Below are positions 23,481-37,110 of a DNA stretch of 64,000 nt, piece by piece. Source of the stretch: Ceriagrion tenellum (lineage: Eukaryota > Arthropoda > Insecta > Odonata > Coenagrionidae). The stretch spans positions 53,601,136 through 53,665,135 of the forward strand of contig OY720632.1 in the NCBI GenBank assembly GCA_963169105.1, read 5' to 3'. The notes under the pieces are model-generated. The model did not search any database, was not told the origin of the DNA, and saw nothing but the letters and a program-made list of their open reading frames with translations. How positions within the stretch are numbered: position 1 is the first letter of the stretch; each line of letters begins with the position of its first letter. The position numbers and the translations under genes are program-made.

Positions 23481-25560
23481 AAACCAGGATGAAGAATGCA
23501 TTAAAGTTGAAGAGATCGATGCTTAAGTTGTTTTACAGCTAATTTAGATTTTTATAAAGATGTTCTCTCTTCATTGCTTCTAATTTTAAAAATGATGAAT
23601 TATTGTGAATACCCATGAATGAATTAACACGGTAAAGACCATCATCAAGTGACAAGTCATCGGTAAAAGAATCATGTCATCACAAAATGAAAATAAGGTA
23701 CTTTTAGGGAACTACAAATTTGGATGTGATGCATTTTCAATGGATAAAAAAAAATGCCAAATCCTAGAATGAGTATCAATTGAAGGTTTTAACTCTAGTA
23801 GTACTTCCATGCCATGCTACTATTTCCATGCTTTTCATGCACTCAGATATGTAGCATAATAAGAGTTACTATTGCTCGTGACTGCAGCAAAAATGGGTAG
23901 AAAAAACATAATTTGGATCATTGGAAGAATTTTCCACTGTAAATATGGAATTTTGGAAATAATGGAATTTTGATCGAATTGCCACGAATAATGGTGAATA
24001 TTCCTCAATGCTTTGAACTGCAAAATGAATTGGACGAGTAATGTAGGCGGTGAATGTAGACGATGAATATATATAATATGGATAAATAAGACCTAAGATA
24101 TAAAGCATTTCATTGAAGGGTTTATAAAATAAGAAAACAGTATACGATGTGCAGCATAAAATTCAAGAGAGGTAAGAGAGTTAGCCTGATATATTAAGGA
24201 ATGTTAGAGGCGATGCAAGTTGTGATTAATTGAGGAAATATTAGTGGGTATATGACATTATTAGTCTTTATGAAAGGAGAAAAATCAAGAATCCGAAGAA
24301 AAAGCTAAAATGCGGACATAAATCAATTTATGAGATGGAAAAGACTCTCACGAGAGTATTTAAAAAAATTACCACTCTAATTTTCAAAGGCAAACCGTCG
24401 CTTTTAAGTTTCAGACGGATCAAAATCGGGAAAATACTCCACGAATAGATACGTATTGGTCAAAATCTTACAAATGCATCGAGGAATAATGTTATTTTGC
24501 CTACTTATATGAATACCACCAAAGAGACTGGAATTTGGAATTGAAATCTTAGAGGAGCTCATCTTACTTTGAAGTAAAAACGATTGATGAGCTATTTCCA
24601 CAGAATATAATGTTTAAAAATTGAATGCAACTTTCATTCTTAACTTAAAGGTTAAGCATCAAAAATAGATAATCAAGACTCCCACCCATTTAAATGCCAA
24701 ACCTTTCTTGTGACTACTATGGCATATTATTTTATAGGTAGAGTTTCATTATAAACCCTAAACCAATTTCTTTGAGGTATTTTACTTAAAATTATTGTTG
24801 TCACCAGATTTTCAGCGTAAAAGTCCATTCATTTTAAGCAGTCATTAGGACTTATAACCTGAAGCGTTATCAGAGGTCCCTTGGAAAGTAAAAGGACAAC
24901 AAGGACTCAATCAATGATTGGTCCTCCTACAGCTGAGGTAAGAACTGGAAGCAATGGAATCCAAAATAGTTTGATGATTGTAAGCAATAACTGTGGGCAC
25001 TAAAAATAATTATACATACAAATAATAAACCTGGTTTAGATGTCTTTCTTTAGAACAAAACAATTTTAAGAAGATAGCATGATATGACATTTTTTTTAAA
25101 CTAAAATAAATGTCTTCCTGTGTCAACCATTATTCTCTAATGATAGAGTTAATGCAAAGAATATAGAAAAACCTAATGTACTGAAAAATATTATTTGAAT
25201 GAAGACCGTGAAAACTAGATTAAGCCACTTTTTATCTCATATATTATCAGTCATAAGTTTCTCTAGTGATCAATATTACACTGGAAAATGCTACGTATTT
25301 TTTCACATGAAATACGCATAATAATGTTCATTTCCAGCGTTTGTTCTAAGTGATCACTTCAACTATAAATGGCTGACAATCGATTTAACAGAAATGTTAT
25401 TTCTGGGAGAATTTATAACAACATTTTAGACCTATATGGTGATTGCTGTACATGTCAGAAAATTCTTGCAATTGCTACCTTTTTTCTAAATAACCATTCA
25501 CAGCAGCATACGAGAGATAAACTCTTCGAATACCCTCAACATTCTTTCGCTGTCTTGCTC
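23481..25560. other. AT-rich sequence, no gene seen
   Basis: Short frames only; no RNA, repeat or mobile element was recognised. Confidence 0.4.
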
Positions 25561-26060
25561 AACATGTCAGAGAGAGTACGCGCCGTGCGTCATGCCTCTT
25601 CCAGCGTTCCGCCCCGGTGACCATGCATACACTCCCAAGCGCATTCATGTATACCATCCGAGTCATCAAATAAAGAAGTATATCTCTACTCTTCTTTGGC
25701 CTCATCGTTTGTCTCCCTCTTGCTGCCACCAATTAATACCACCCCCCTCGAAAACTTCACCCCTTTTTCCTCAAAACTCCTCACGCATCCATCATGGGAT
25801 TCACCGCGCGAGTGGACGTCATCCGGCAACCATCGACCAACCAGCTGCCTCGGCACAAGCGACAAACAATGGGGGGCCCGCCCAAATGGTAAATGTGAAT
25901 GTATTTTGCCTCGCGACGTTTAGACGATGACAGGAGGAATGTTATATGATATCATTATGGTGGAGACGCCTGCATATCTCGTGAGAAATGCTGTAAAAAT
26001 TAGTTGAGTCATCCGTGTTCCAGAGGTTGTGCGGAAAGGTAAGTCGAGCATGTAATGGCA
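25561..26060. other. GC-rich island 8, pyrimidine-rich then CpG-containing
   Basis: The + strand is pyrimidine-rich at 25680-25800, then mixed with CpGs to 25925. A strong donor-like GGAAAGGTAAGTCG lies at 26032-26045, which could end a short or untranslated exon. Reading frames upstream of it close within about 15 codons, so no coding exon is claimed. Confidence 0.4.
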
Positions 26061-29000
26061 AGGGAATAAATTGCTTTTATGACCCATTCAATGGAGTTTT
26101 TTATTCCCAACGCAAAGGTATGAATTTGGATTAAAGCTGTCTGGTTAAGCTTTATCTCATTTCTGTGGCTGAGAAAGTGTGGATCTGCAAATTCTTCCCT
26201 CTTCGGGCAAAAAATTCATTAGTAGGTAATATCTGTCACGATTTCACTATACATAAAGACGATATAAGTATGATTTGAAGCAGAATTACGGAATTAACTT
26301 GGCTTTAAAAATAGAAGGGAGAACGAAATATGAATCATATTCTTCCTGAAAAAATATACTTGGCTAAGTGAGTGCCAAAGATAAAGATCTTTAGTCTAAT
26401 CATTTGAATGATATACTTTTATCCGCATCGACTTCTTATGAGGTAAACCTAATATGCCTAAGTACCCTCCCCCAAATTCTCTGAAACTGATTAACACATC
26501 GTTATGATGCCCTAGAGATAGAGCAGAGCATTTATACATGATGTTTGCATATATTCCGTTAAATGATTTTTTACTGCATTTTAACCCAAGTTTAGTTGAG
26601 CAATATAGAATAAAAGTCTTGTGCCGGCTTAGGAGGATAATTAATTCTTTTTCTCAATATGGCCAACATTTATACTTGATTGATAACTTAAAAATATTTT
26701 CTGCTCCAATAGCAGAGAACCTAAAATTAAAAAATAAGTGGCTTACTCCATTCGGCATAAGATAAAGAACTTACGATGCATAACAACTTTTTGATGCAAG
26801 ATTCGTTCAATGATCATAGGTTCTCTCGTAATTTACTAAGCTAAAAATTACCTACTTTCCCATATAAATACTCAAAAAAGATTTTATGTAATTAATTTTA
26901 CGGCAAAATGTCGTTTTCCATGACTTTTCCAATATATTTGGCTGATGGTTGCCCATTTGAACTCTTTTATCTAGTTTCAACGCATTCATTAATGAAATTA
27001 TTTGAATCTTTCTATAAATTAATGGAGGTATGCTTTACAGTTCATCGAAAACACAAGATAGACACACATAATATTATTTTTGTATTAAGTGCGTGATACA
27101 CTGAGCATGAGAAAAAGTGAACAAAAGGCGAATCGAACATGTTTATAGAGATATCTATATAGCCATTACCATTTAGATGATGCATAGAATAATATAAAAC
27201 CATTACATCTATCATTCACTGGTACTTGATTAATGTGTAATATGAAGAAATTCTATTACAGTAATGGAGAATACAAAATGGCTTTGAGTATTTGTTTATG
27301 AGGCATTCAGACTGTAGAACGACCTTAATGTAGTTCTTCAACAATTCAATTAGAAGAATTACACCATCTTAAATATGCTATCTTGACGGTCAATATGTCA
27401 TTTTTATCAAAAAGATGTAAAAAAATTCAAATTCCGTGTAAATATAAAAAACAATACTTTTAACAATTTAACAATGAATGAATCAACGAAAGCTCAACTT
27501 AATTAATGCATTATTCTCATTTTCAATGTATAAATACAAAAGTAAACTCTCTATGAGGCAGAAAAAGTTCTATTGTAAAGAGATTCCAATTACCAATGAG
27601 ATATGGTATTACTTTAAATCCTTTAATTAATGTGTTGCTTACGTATACTATAAACAAGTAGCAAAAGGTAAGATAATGGAAATCAAAAGCCCTTTGCAAA
27701 TCGAAAACATCCGTTGGATAAGAGTTTCAATTGGATGTCAGCTATTCTGGGAACACAAGAAATCATTCCGCAATCCCATTTCCCTCTTCACTTTATTCTT
27801 CATCGCATGTACCCAAATACACCTTGCCAAACGCAGGAGCAAGAGTAAGGCATGAAGTATATCAAAGATTTTAAGGTTGAAAATAACTATTTGTAGATTA
27901 AAAAGCGTTCTAATACCATCCCTTTTAATCCATAATCTTTTCAGGTATTTTTAATCAGCAGCATCAAAATTGTTACGGTGCATTTGGACCTTAATGAAGT
28001 ATTTACGAAGCTGTGCCTATCGCTTATTGTATAAATATAACCGACATCATTTTAAATATTCCTGTGACGAACTTAAGGCTTCTTTTTGCTACAGCAATTA
28101 TATAATTCGCAAGAGAAAAAAGAAATCTGTGTTAGTATTATGTAAACTTTTACGATATTTACAGCAGCAGCGCATTATTTATCTTCTTGTATGACTTAAC
28201 GGTATGGCTGCAATTTGTAGAAAATAAGTCTCCAATCTCGTAATTATAAATTCAAAGATTGCACAAGTATGTCATATCTTTATAGATTGGATTCATTTGT
28301 AGGGGTAAGGTACGAATGTGAAGGTAACACACAGATGAGGTACAAATTGCACTGCAATACTTAATATTCTAAAAAAAGTCAATGCAATGTGTTTGTGTTT
28401 CTACAGTTATATGCTTTTTCTCGCATTTTTAAGATAATTCATCGCCACGTAATACCATGGTGACACAAAGGTAGCAAAGTAGGAGCAGAAAATAAGAGGA
28501 TAGGAAATTATGCCCATTCTATTTTAATATGCTAATGTAATTAAAATTATCTCTGAGCTGTAAATTTAGACCTTATAAACTTAGTTCAGCCAATCTGCTT
28601 GTTTGTTATTGCGCACCAAAAATAGAGAATTAATTTATATAACTACACGTCCTTCTTCAACATTCTCATACTATATTTGCACCCAATCCAAATATGGTAT
28701 AACATAAATAAAAGAGTCATAAGAGTACGCCCTTTTAGTACTGCAGTTAAAGAATAAGTTACTCAGTGAGGGTTAACATTTTATCATTCTCTGAATAGAA
28801 ACTTAACAAAGGTAACAAATTTAACTGTCTATTGAAAACATATTTCAAAGTAAAAGCTAAGGGTATCACATGAAATTAAAGAATATCACTTGGCTTTGTA
28901 ATGGCCTCTAAAGCTCGAAGCATCTTTTTAATATCTTTTCTGTGTTTCTTTCCAAACAGAATCGAAAAAATCTGCTTTCCTCTCCCTTGCTCATAATTGC

Positions 29001-29937
29001 TTTTTCTAAAGCTTTTATGAAAATATTAGATGCATATCTGGACACAACATAACGAATTCATTGCAAAGATGGGAGGGGAGTCTTCATCACTCATTGAGAC
29101 AACGAAAATCACAAAGTTTGTCTTTTCACAGAGCTACTAATGTATTTGTTGGCAGATTTCATACCTTTTAAACGTTAATTTCCATGTTCTCAGATACACA
29201 CCAACCATAATTTTACCAAATCATTCACGAAATCATGACAGTACTTAAATCATGCAGACCATAAGTTCAAGTAGTATGCCCATGTTTATATCCTCATTTT
29301 TGCTGAAAACATCACTCTGAGTTGGAAATACTCCCTACTTTGTTCGTGAGTCGCTACTTTATTACCATTTCATTCCCTTTAGCTATGTAAACATATAAAG
29401 ATACAGCAGCTGAGCCAATATTTTTGCGAGAATTTCTATCCACCTCATTCAAACTTCTCCTTGAAGAGACCCATAAATGACTACAAAAAGAACACGAAAA
29501 TATTTCCAATTGCAATACCTCTGGGAAGTGGGAAGATAGGAGGGCGAGGAAGAAGAAAACTACCCAATAAATAAAATGGTGTTTAGCCTCCGGAGCAGAA
29601 GAAAGCAGACATGTGGCCAAGGTATGGAGTGCAGACGGCAATGTGGGGGTATCAGCGGTGCCAAAGCAACTCTCGTATGGGTGCTAAATGATTGCAGTTG
29701 GCTCGATGGCTACCTAGGAAAATGTAATCAAAATTTTTCACATATTCCACTCTTCTCACAGTAATGTGAGCATAAGGCAACGCAGAGAGATTCAAATAAT
29801 AATAATTCACTTATATTTTAATTTATATTCACCTTCCGTGGTCTTCGAAGGGATACCTAGAGGATGAAAAAAGGTACACTTTATGAAAAACCTGAAAGAA
29901 TATCGTATTCAGCCATCTGAAAATTAACTGTCTTCAG
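26061..29937. other. AT-rich sequence, no gene seen
   Basis: Only short frames were seen. No RNA gene or recognisable repeat was found. Confidence 0.4.
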
Positions 29938-30012
29938 TATCGCAGACGTGGTTGAAGATCTCCAAAGATTTTATATGAGACACTTGGACGGAGAAGGTGG
30001 GATAGTTCACCG
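29938..30012 (+). other. Candidate 75-nt coding exon, unconfirmed
   Basis: The segment is bounded by an acceptor-like CTGTCTTCAG and a donor-like CGGTGAGT. One frame (phase 1) is open throughout and reads about 24 residues, including VEDLQRFYMRHLDGEGG, a composition like globular protein. The length is a multiple of three and GC is higher than the flanks. A stretch this short is open by chance fairly often, and no neighbouring exon was found. Confidence 0.2.
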
Positions 30013-30215
30013 GTGAGTGCACTTTAGAATGATACGTGGTTATGCTTTGAAAGGAAACCTTTTGCTTTATTCAATGACATGGATAATTTAAATGAAATTT
30101 ACACTGTTCATGTTAATTTAGTCTAAATAATTACGAACGGCCATTTTAATTAGCGTGTGAGGTAGGGCCTTGGAAACTATTCAACAAAACGCATTTGAAA
30201 CTAAATACTCTAGCC
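30013..30215. other. AT-rich sequence with a CGGCCATTTTAATTAG word
   Basis: At about 30138-30153 a GGCCATTTT word (resembling a YY1/Pho core) abuts TAATTAG, a homeodomain-type site. No gene was seen. Confidence 0.25.
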
Positions 30216-30640
30216 TCTAGCTCGTGCCTCCGAAACGGGAGGTTACAGGAGGGTGGGAAAAAGTATTTGAATGTGAGGGAATGGTGATTTATCCGAGGCG
30301 TCTAGAGTGCGCAAAGCCTTAAGGATGAGATCAGAGATATCTTCATGGCTCTTCCGCGATGGGGGGTCCTGGGACGGATTCACGCTGCGTGTTGATTTAC
30401 GTCAGGAGAGGCCGCAGCGAGATAAGGAGCACACGTGGCGAGGTGGGATACGACGTTGGACGACGAGGAGCCGAGAGGCGAGGAGGGAATTGGGCAGGAT
30501 GGAATAGCGCCCATCGCGCTGCTGGCAGTGGAAAGTTGGAATTCCTTGGAAAGATAAAGAACGGGAAGTGCGTATAGGGGGAGACAAAACGAGACACAGC
30601 GAGGATGATATAGAAGAACAGCATTAGATAGGGATAACGA
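30216..30640. other. GC-rich island 9, purine-rich on + strand
   Basis: G/A-rich from 30220 to 30610 with CpGs. Four overlapping 60-75-codon frames on both strands show no domain. Confidence 0.45.
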
Positions 30641-31530
30641 TGAAACGAAGGTTACTTAATTCTATTCGTGGATGCACATAAGAGATGTGGAGTGCAAATT
30701 GACATGGTTGGACTTCTGCTTTGGCGTTTTAACAAAATCAAGTGAATAATTGAGGGAAGAAAGATATTGTATTATTGAGTATTGATTCCATGTATTAAAT
30801 ATACAACGTTCTGTACCTTTGATGGCAGAAAGTTGCTTGAAGAAATATTTGCCAAAAAGCATAATCCTGAAGGTACCATTGCACACACTAAATGTAATTA
30901 AGGCTCGATGGATTGAGATCTAAATTTGCTATAATGGGTTGGGGCTGGTGTCCTAGATAATTAACTGTGAAGATAAATATAAGAGATAAAAAATACGATT
31001 CATTTAAATATTCTATAAGCATAAAAAAAGAGAGCCAACAAATGAAAAAAGGAACTAATCTCAGTTAAGGAATTAGTCGGATAAAATTGATCAAAGGGAT
31101 ATAAAAAATTCTATTCCTGCACTTAGAATTAAAATTACTTTGTAAGCTAAAATTTAGGCCAAGAATGATGAATTTATCCATTTTTTGAAGGATGAAATTT
31201 CCTCATTGCAATTACTATCAAAAGACCTCTTCGTGAAGGTACTCCAATCATTCTTATCACAGCCAAGTGATAAGAGAATACCCTCCATTTTCAGTAAACC
31301 GCTACACATCATCGAAATTCGGAGTGGTTCTTCCGAATGACTGTTTCTCACCTTCCACAATACTTTTAAGAAAATTAAATAGTAAACGATGACGTTTTAT
31401 CCAACTAATGAAATCACAGAAACTTGACCAACGGCCAACTATAATGAATAATACGTAACTAATATGATTAAATTAGACTGTAATCATTGGCTATGATAAA
31501 AATATCAAAAAGTCTATTAATATTTGCTGT
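30641..31530. other. AT-rich sequence, no feature seen
   Basis: No gene or repeat was recognised. Confidence 0.4.
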
Positions 31531-31545
31531 GAATTCTTCTAAGGT

Positions 31546-31665
31546 TTTCGTCCGGGTAAGATGCTCCATCTTCTCCAACGCCGACGTTTCGATGAATGAC
31601 TTGATGAATCGTCATCAGCGCCGTGATACTCCCACTCGCCGGGAGAAAGTGAAATCCTACCTATG
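31546..31665 (-). mobile_element. Penelope-like repeat segment with CTGATGA/GAAAC boxes
   Basis: On the minus strand CTGATGA (31618 to 31612) is followed 21 nt later by GAAACGTCGG (from 31590), then by TTACCCGG further on. The 59.3-kb inverted repeat shows the same order (GAAACGTCGG, then CTTACCCGG), and both have CGCCGGGA plus a related A-rich stretch (31637-31662 and 59424-59449). Paired CUGAUGA and GAAA boxes are the core of hammerhead ribozymes, which are known from Penelope-like elements. Here the stem between the boxes pairs poorly, so ribozyme activity is doubtful. Family assignment is inference. Confidence 0.4.
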
Positions 31666-32026
31666 AATATTTTCTTAACATTTACAATGACAAATAATTC
31701 CTCAGGCAAATTTCCTCAATGGAAAAGCATCTTTGATGGGCAAGAGTACATCCAATCCAGGATAAGATCCCTTCTTTGATTATAACATTTATAAAATGTT
31801 ATAGACAGAAAAAGCAGCATTTGAACACAAACTATCATAAATAACGACAATCTGTTATTCTCAAGAAAATTATTATTAATTATTATGAACTTTTTATTAG
31901 TGAACTCTTAAATCGGCTCACTTTTTAAAAATATTTGATCTAGGGAGTGATGTTTCAAGCACAGTTACTAATGAGATGATATTATGATCAATAATAATTT
32001 AAAAAAAAGAAAATGGATGTGCATAG

Positions 32027-32028
<2 letters not shown>
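31666..32028. other. AT-rich sequence, no feature seen
   Basis: No gene or repeat was recognised. Confidence 0.4.

Positions 32029-32099
<71 letters not shown>
32029..32099. repeat. (TA)n microsatellite, 71 bp
   Basis: An uninterrupted TA dinucleotide run of about 35 units, the longest simple repeat in the window. Confidence 0.97.
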
Positions 32100-32101
<2 letters not shown>

Positions 32102-32379
32102 AATATTTCCATTTTATTGCAATAGCGTTCAATTTAATTTTGTAGGAAGACAGACTAAGAAAATTAATACATGAATGAATTTTCTATCTCTTTCAATGCT
32201 CAATAAATCTGGCAGGATGATAAAATATCTAGTATACGGAATACGTTTCTCCAAGATCATAAATTTCTCCCCGGTTTCCGTCCAAGTGAGCAGGCTTATA
32301 TCATGTGGCCTTGTCTTTTCCAAGCTAGAAATAAACTATCGATTAAAGGAGAGAAAATTCATCCCTTTCTGCTTCCAAT

Positions 32380-32890
32380 TTTAATGACGTCAACCCTTCG
32401 ATTTAAGATCTTTTTCTTTTCAAGCGGGCAGTCCTATACGTCTTCTCCTTGCCTCACGTTAATCATTCCTGAAGTTGCTTTTAAACTCAACCCTTTCTAA
32501 TTTTTTCTCGACTTGTTTACTTTTTTTCTTTCCATTTCCTCCTCACTTAAATTTTCATTCCGAAGTTGTTATTCCGAGCATTTCCATCTTTTCCTTTTTC
32601 AGCGGCCTCCTCTTGGCCGTCGCAATATAAACAGCTAAGTCATCCAATCACTTTCCTTCGTGCAAAGTTTTCCTTTCCAAGCCAACCGACCGGTTGATTT
32701 ACGCACTCGCTGATTGTGAGATGGCAATATATTCCCCTTGCCGCGTTCCTGATGTCCCAGCATGACTACATTTGTTAGTGGGCGAGGCTTTCGCAGAGCC
32801 ATCGCCCACTGAGGAAATGAGCCGACGCAGAGGCGGTACAACCCAGGAGTGGCATTACAAAACGAGACGTGAGAGGTCACTATGCTACTA
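32380..32890. other. Pyrimidine-leaning, moderately GC-rich patch
   Basis: C/T-leaning on the + strand to about 32690, then a mixed CpG-containing stretch to 32870 holding the hairpin at 32777-32810. No coding evidence. Confidence 0.35.
32777..32810. repeat. GC-rich hairpin, 13-bp stem
   Basis: AGTGGGCGAGGCT (32777-32789) pairs with AGCCATCGCCCACT (32797-32810), leaving one bulged A (32801) and a 7-nt loop. The stem is far more stable than the surrounding sequence would give. It is too short to be a typical miRNA precursor. It could be a structured transcript segment or a palindromic binding region. Confidence 0.6.
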
Positions 32891-34660
32891 CAAAAAAGTT
32901 TCACCAAGTTAGTATATGGTATAAATGTAAGTACTTTTAATATAATCACCAGAATCTTTTACCCTAAGATTAAACTTTGATATGTGCATCAAATTATGTG
33001 ATTTTTTTTACTATTTATGCTAGTTAAATTGTATTTTGTTAATTAAATCTGGGTAGCTAAATGGCGCTGAAAGAATTTATTAATGCTTACCAAAGGCTTA
33101 ATCAATGATAGAATAATAGAGTAACGATGAATATTATGAGTCAAGGGTTGACGAGAATTTCATACAAATATCAAGATTGGAACGGAGAAAAATACATAAT
33201 CATAAGGTCAAATATAAATCGTTTTTCAAAAAATTCAAATTCAGAGATACGCATTTTTGGGAGGAGTTGAAAACTTATCACTAAAAGTCACAAAAATCTA
33301 GTGGCAATATATTTTACTCCTCTACAGGTCACCTAAAGTATTTCATCGACGCAGCTTTTGAATATGTGTTCCGGAGATAAAAAGAAGTACCTACAGGTTT
33401 CAGTTCTTGCAATTGAACAATAACTTCTTTTGTAAAACCTTACCATTTATTGTCATTTCCCTAATTCATAGAATTACTTTTACCATTACGTTTTATCATA
33501 GACTTACCTGATATATAGAGTTTTAAGACGGAAGATTTAAATATTGAAATATATTTCTAAGTTGTAGAAAATAAGACAATAATTAGCAAAGCAAATGACA
33601 AGGAAAAACGTTTATGGTGGCCTAAAATATCATAATGTACAGTCAAATTAGGAAAAAGTTATGTTTTAGTGGAATTCATTTGCCAGATTACTTTATTTGG
33701 AGAGGGTTAATGACACTTACCTAGCTGTGATACATAACTTTTTTTAGATTAAGCGGTAGATTTACGTAAAGGTATGGTGAGTATTACCAAACAGAATCAT
33801 CAATGACATTATCAGCTATTGGCAAAGGACTTTTTTCGTCTCTCAGGCTGAGTTTTCTGAAGATTTCTAGTAGCAAAGCATTGCATCTCTGTGTCTCATT
33901 CCCACCGTAGGGGTGTGCTAAAGTTTTTTAACATCTATTTACCTATCAAGTGAAGAAAAACATGAAGATGGCTATCAACTGAGTTCATCAGAGTTGTTAA
34001 AATGTACACAGCGGAGCGGCATTTAAATTTTCAGGAATTGAAATTCTCTGAGCTCCCAGGGTACCAATGGCTTTACCCAAAATATTTACCGACGGAGGTT
34101 GAATTTTGCGTATTTTAAACTGTTAAGATGAAGTAATATGGAAAAGTAATAAATAGTAATAGAAAATAGTGATACTCTCTGCAAATAGTTTCAAAAATTA
34201 CTGAAATAACGGCTTCGAGGCTTTTATAAATGTGAAAACGTTCCATTTTATTAAGATAAAACTTTGAGATGCATCATCCAAATTATTAAAGCATTTTAAC
34301 ATACAATTATGGGCGTAATATTTTCTCAAATACATGAATTCCATGAAAGTAATAATAATAAAAAGAAAAATATTTCATTCGATGTATTAGATTAAGCATG
34401 AACATATCCGTTCAAGATTTTTTTGAATAAATGAGCGGAAAAATGAATAATATATGTTCCAATTTACAGCTGATTAATCAAGACGCTTTTAGAATGAAAT
34501 ATTAAATAGAAAAACGATAAGCAGAGGTGGATAAATATAATATCAACTAAAGATATACAAAAATTGAAACAGTTAGAAAGGTACGAGGTCTAATGATTAT
34601 TTTCCAGAAATGAGACTAATTGGGAAGCGTGCAAAGACTTTGTTCTCCCCTGCTGACTCC
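32891..34660. other. AT-rich sequence, no gene seen
   Basis: No gene, RNA or repeat was recognised. Confidence 0.4.
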
Positions 34661-35600
34661 TCCAATTTTCTCCCTTTTTAGGTCTACGGATAGGTACTCC
34701 TGGATCCTACTTGAATAGGCAACCGAACCACTTTAAACGCCATTTTGGCGCAATAAAAGACGGTCGCTAACGGAGATTGAGGGGAATGAGGAGCGGACGG
34801 AAGAAAAAGGCAGTTGAGGGAAGTGAGACACAAGGCCTTCGAATAAGAAGAAGAAATATGAAACCGTCCAAAAATCAGAAGGTAAGAGAACTTGTGGCAT
34901 TCAGAATGCGCGCACTAGCGGAACCCTGTCATAACAATAATGATGATGATGAGAGAAATACATGGGAGGGACGAGAACTTGATATTTCAGATCGTGTATC
35001 CCTTTTATACGCGTGCACGTTCAGTTTTGAAGGCCTTCAGCGAATGATCAAGGGAGCCGTAACGTGAGGAATCAAGCGCTTAGCTACCCTCCCCCAGAGG
35101 TATCGCCAAAGCTCCCGGGCTTTGTAAGGTGAGCCTTCAACCGAGTGGGCATCGTCACAGGAAGGATGATGGGAGGGAGAGGTTTGTGTGAGAGAGAGAG
35201 AGAGAAAGAGAGTGGGCACGGTCGGGATTTTAGAGGATGGGTGCGAAGGTTTGTGAGTGTGTGCGTCCATACGGGGTGGAGGCAGTTTGGGTCGCTTTCA
35301 TGAGCCAATAAAAGAGCTACGTGTTTCTTTAAGGAGCATTCTGGGGGGGAAAAAACTCACTCGCTTGAAAAGTAGTGATATGTGTCGCCAACGTCGTGAA
35401 GTCCCTGTTCCTCTTTGGTTGCCCTCCTTTTCCTCCCTCGTGAGTGAGAGGAGAGAGCCTTCCTCACCTTACTCTGCTTCTTTGTGGCCGTTCCTTCAGC
35501 AACCTCCTCAGTCCGGGTTTTAACGAGGCTCGAAGACGTGTAGGAATCAAATTCGCTCAGAATAATTCGCAACGACTTTGAAACGTTGAACGCAATACGG
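34661..35600. other. GC-rich island 10 with GA microsatellite and mixed strand bias
   Basis: Starts with a CpG-containing segment (CGCCATTTTGGCGC at 34739-34752, containing an E2F-like TTTGGCGC). It is purine-rich at 34770-34860, has a (GA)n run at about 35190-35210, and is pyrimidine-rich at 35400-35510. Frames of 70-96 codons on both strands are unassigned. A regulatory role is possible. Confidence 0.4.
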
Positions 35601-35820
35601 AGAGAGTTTTAGGGTCCTAATGCGATTTTATGGGTCGTAAAGGAAATGATTGCGCTCATAAGTAACCTTTTTTTACTCACAAGGTTGGCTCTTGTCGCTG
35701 ATTGGTTGCACAACGCAAGTTGATTCTTTGTTATGTCATTTACTGAATCATTACCCACGTTTTAATGGCTAAATATGGTGTAGGTATATAAAGCTGAAGA
35801 CTTGGTTTCGGGGGACGTAA
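35601..35820. promoter_or_regulatory. Possible regulatory motif cluster
   Basis: Within 200 bp are GATTTTATGGGTCG (posterior-Hox/Caudal-like TTTATGG), GATTGG followed by TTGCACAAC (CCAAT plus a C/EBP-like word) at about 35699-35713, and a TATATAAAG box at 35785-35793. The words are short and degenerate and no start site is seen, so this is a suggestion only. Confidence 0.2.
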
Positions 35821-37110
35821 TGACTAAAAAAATAAGGTAGTTTAAAATTAAGTTACTGAAAGGCAAATTTGCGGAACAGTTTCGGCAATTTCAAAAGAAA
35901 TGCATTTAATATTTACAGCGACAGCAAACATATAACGTGGAAAAGAAAGGAAAAGTCTAGCGTGTAATTTTAACAAGAAGTTAATTTCTAATGGCCGAAG
36001 GAGTGTCATGAACATCCAGATACACAAGTAAAAACAAAACAAAATTCAAAGACAGCTACAGGATGACTTTGAAAGCTCTTTAGCTAAAAGTATTTCGCAT
36101 GTGCTGAATCCAACTTCGGATTCTCCCTTAACTTATTTTCCTGCCAAAAGGGCTCTTTGTATTATATGCAATAATTTATTAAACTTTCTTGTAATAAAAT
36201 CCACATCCAACTGGTATATCACTAGTTTAATCCGGAAAAGCTAAACCAAAACTATCATTGTTTACTCAGTACATTCAGCCTCCTCCTAATGCCTCCACCC
36301 AGAAAAGTACAATGCCAAAATGAAGCACTACGCAACTGGTCGAGAGTTAAAAATAATCGACGCAGGACTTTCACCATTTACTCAAGATAAAAACCTTATG
36401 ATAAATCTTGGCGTATGGGTAGGTAGAGAGCAATCTAATTACACTCTAAGATTAAACTTGCATATATCATGCGGTCAATTTATTTTTGAACGGGTTATAC
36501 TTAATATAGCACCACCACCGAGAGTACTAAATTCAGATAGATTTTTATTACATCAAATTCTAATCATCTAATTTGATCCTCTACCTAATGACGTGGATCC
36601 AGGAAACCAATATAGTTTGAATAAATAGCCTTTCCATAAGTTCTGGTAAAATCATATCACATTTTGCATTATATACACATGAAAATGGTTTTTATGATAA
36701 CAACATGAATCCAAAGAGGTAATTTATTTTAAAACTATTTGGTATCTTACTCTGCATCTTCTGGCATTTAAGTCATGAATTGTTGGTTTTTGTCCTTTAA
36801 TTTGCTTAACGCTCCGGCTATTTCACAGCCTCTCAGAAATACTATGTATTATAAGTACAATCTACTAAGTATTTTTGAGACTGAAAACCCTACAGAAGAC
36901 GATATCATGAAATGAGAAAAAACCGTAACTAGTACTTTTATATAAAGTTAATACATTATTCTCACAACGCATCTTTGCCACATTTCCATATAGGTAACCT
37001 AACTCTCAAAGTACTAAATAATATATAACCGACATTATTCTACAGGTTTCGTCTCAGCTATATAAATGAATAATAAAAATTTATTAAACTCTACCTGCTA
37101 TCCATTTCAA
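35821..37110. other. AT-rich sequence, no gene seen
   Basis: The 83-codon + frame at 36320-36571 has no recognised domain. Confidence 0.4.
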
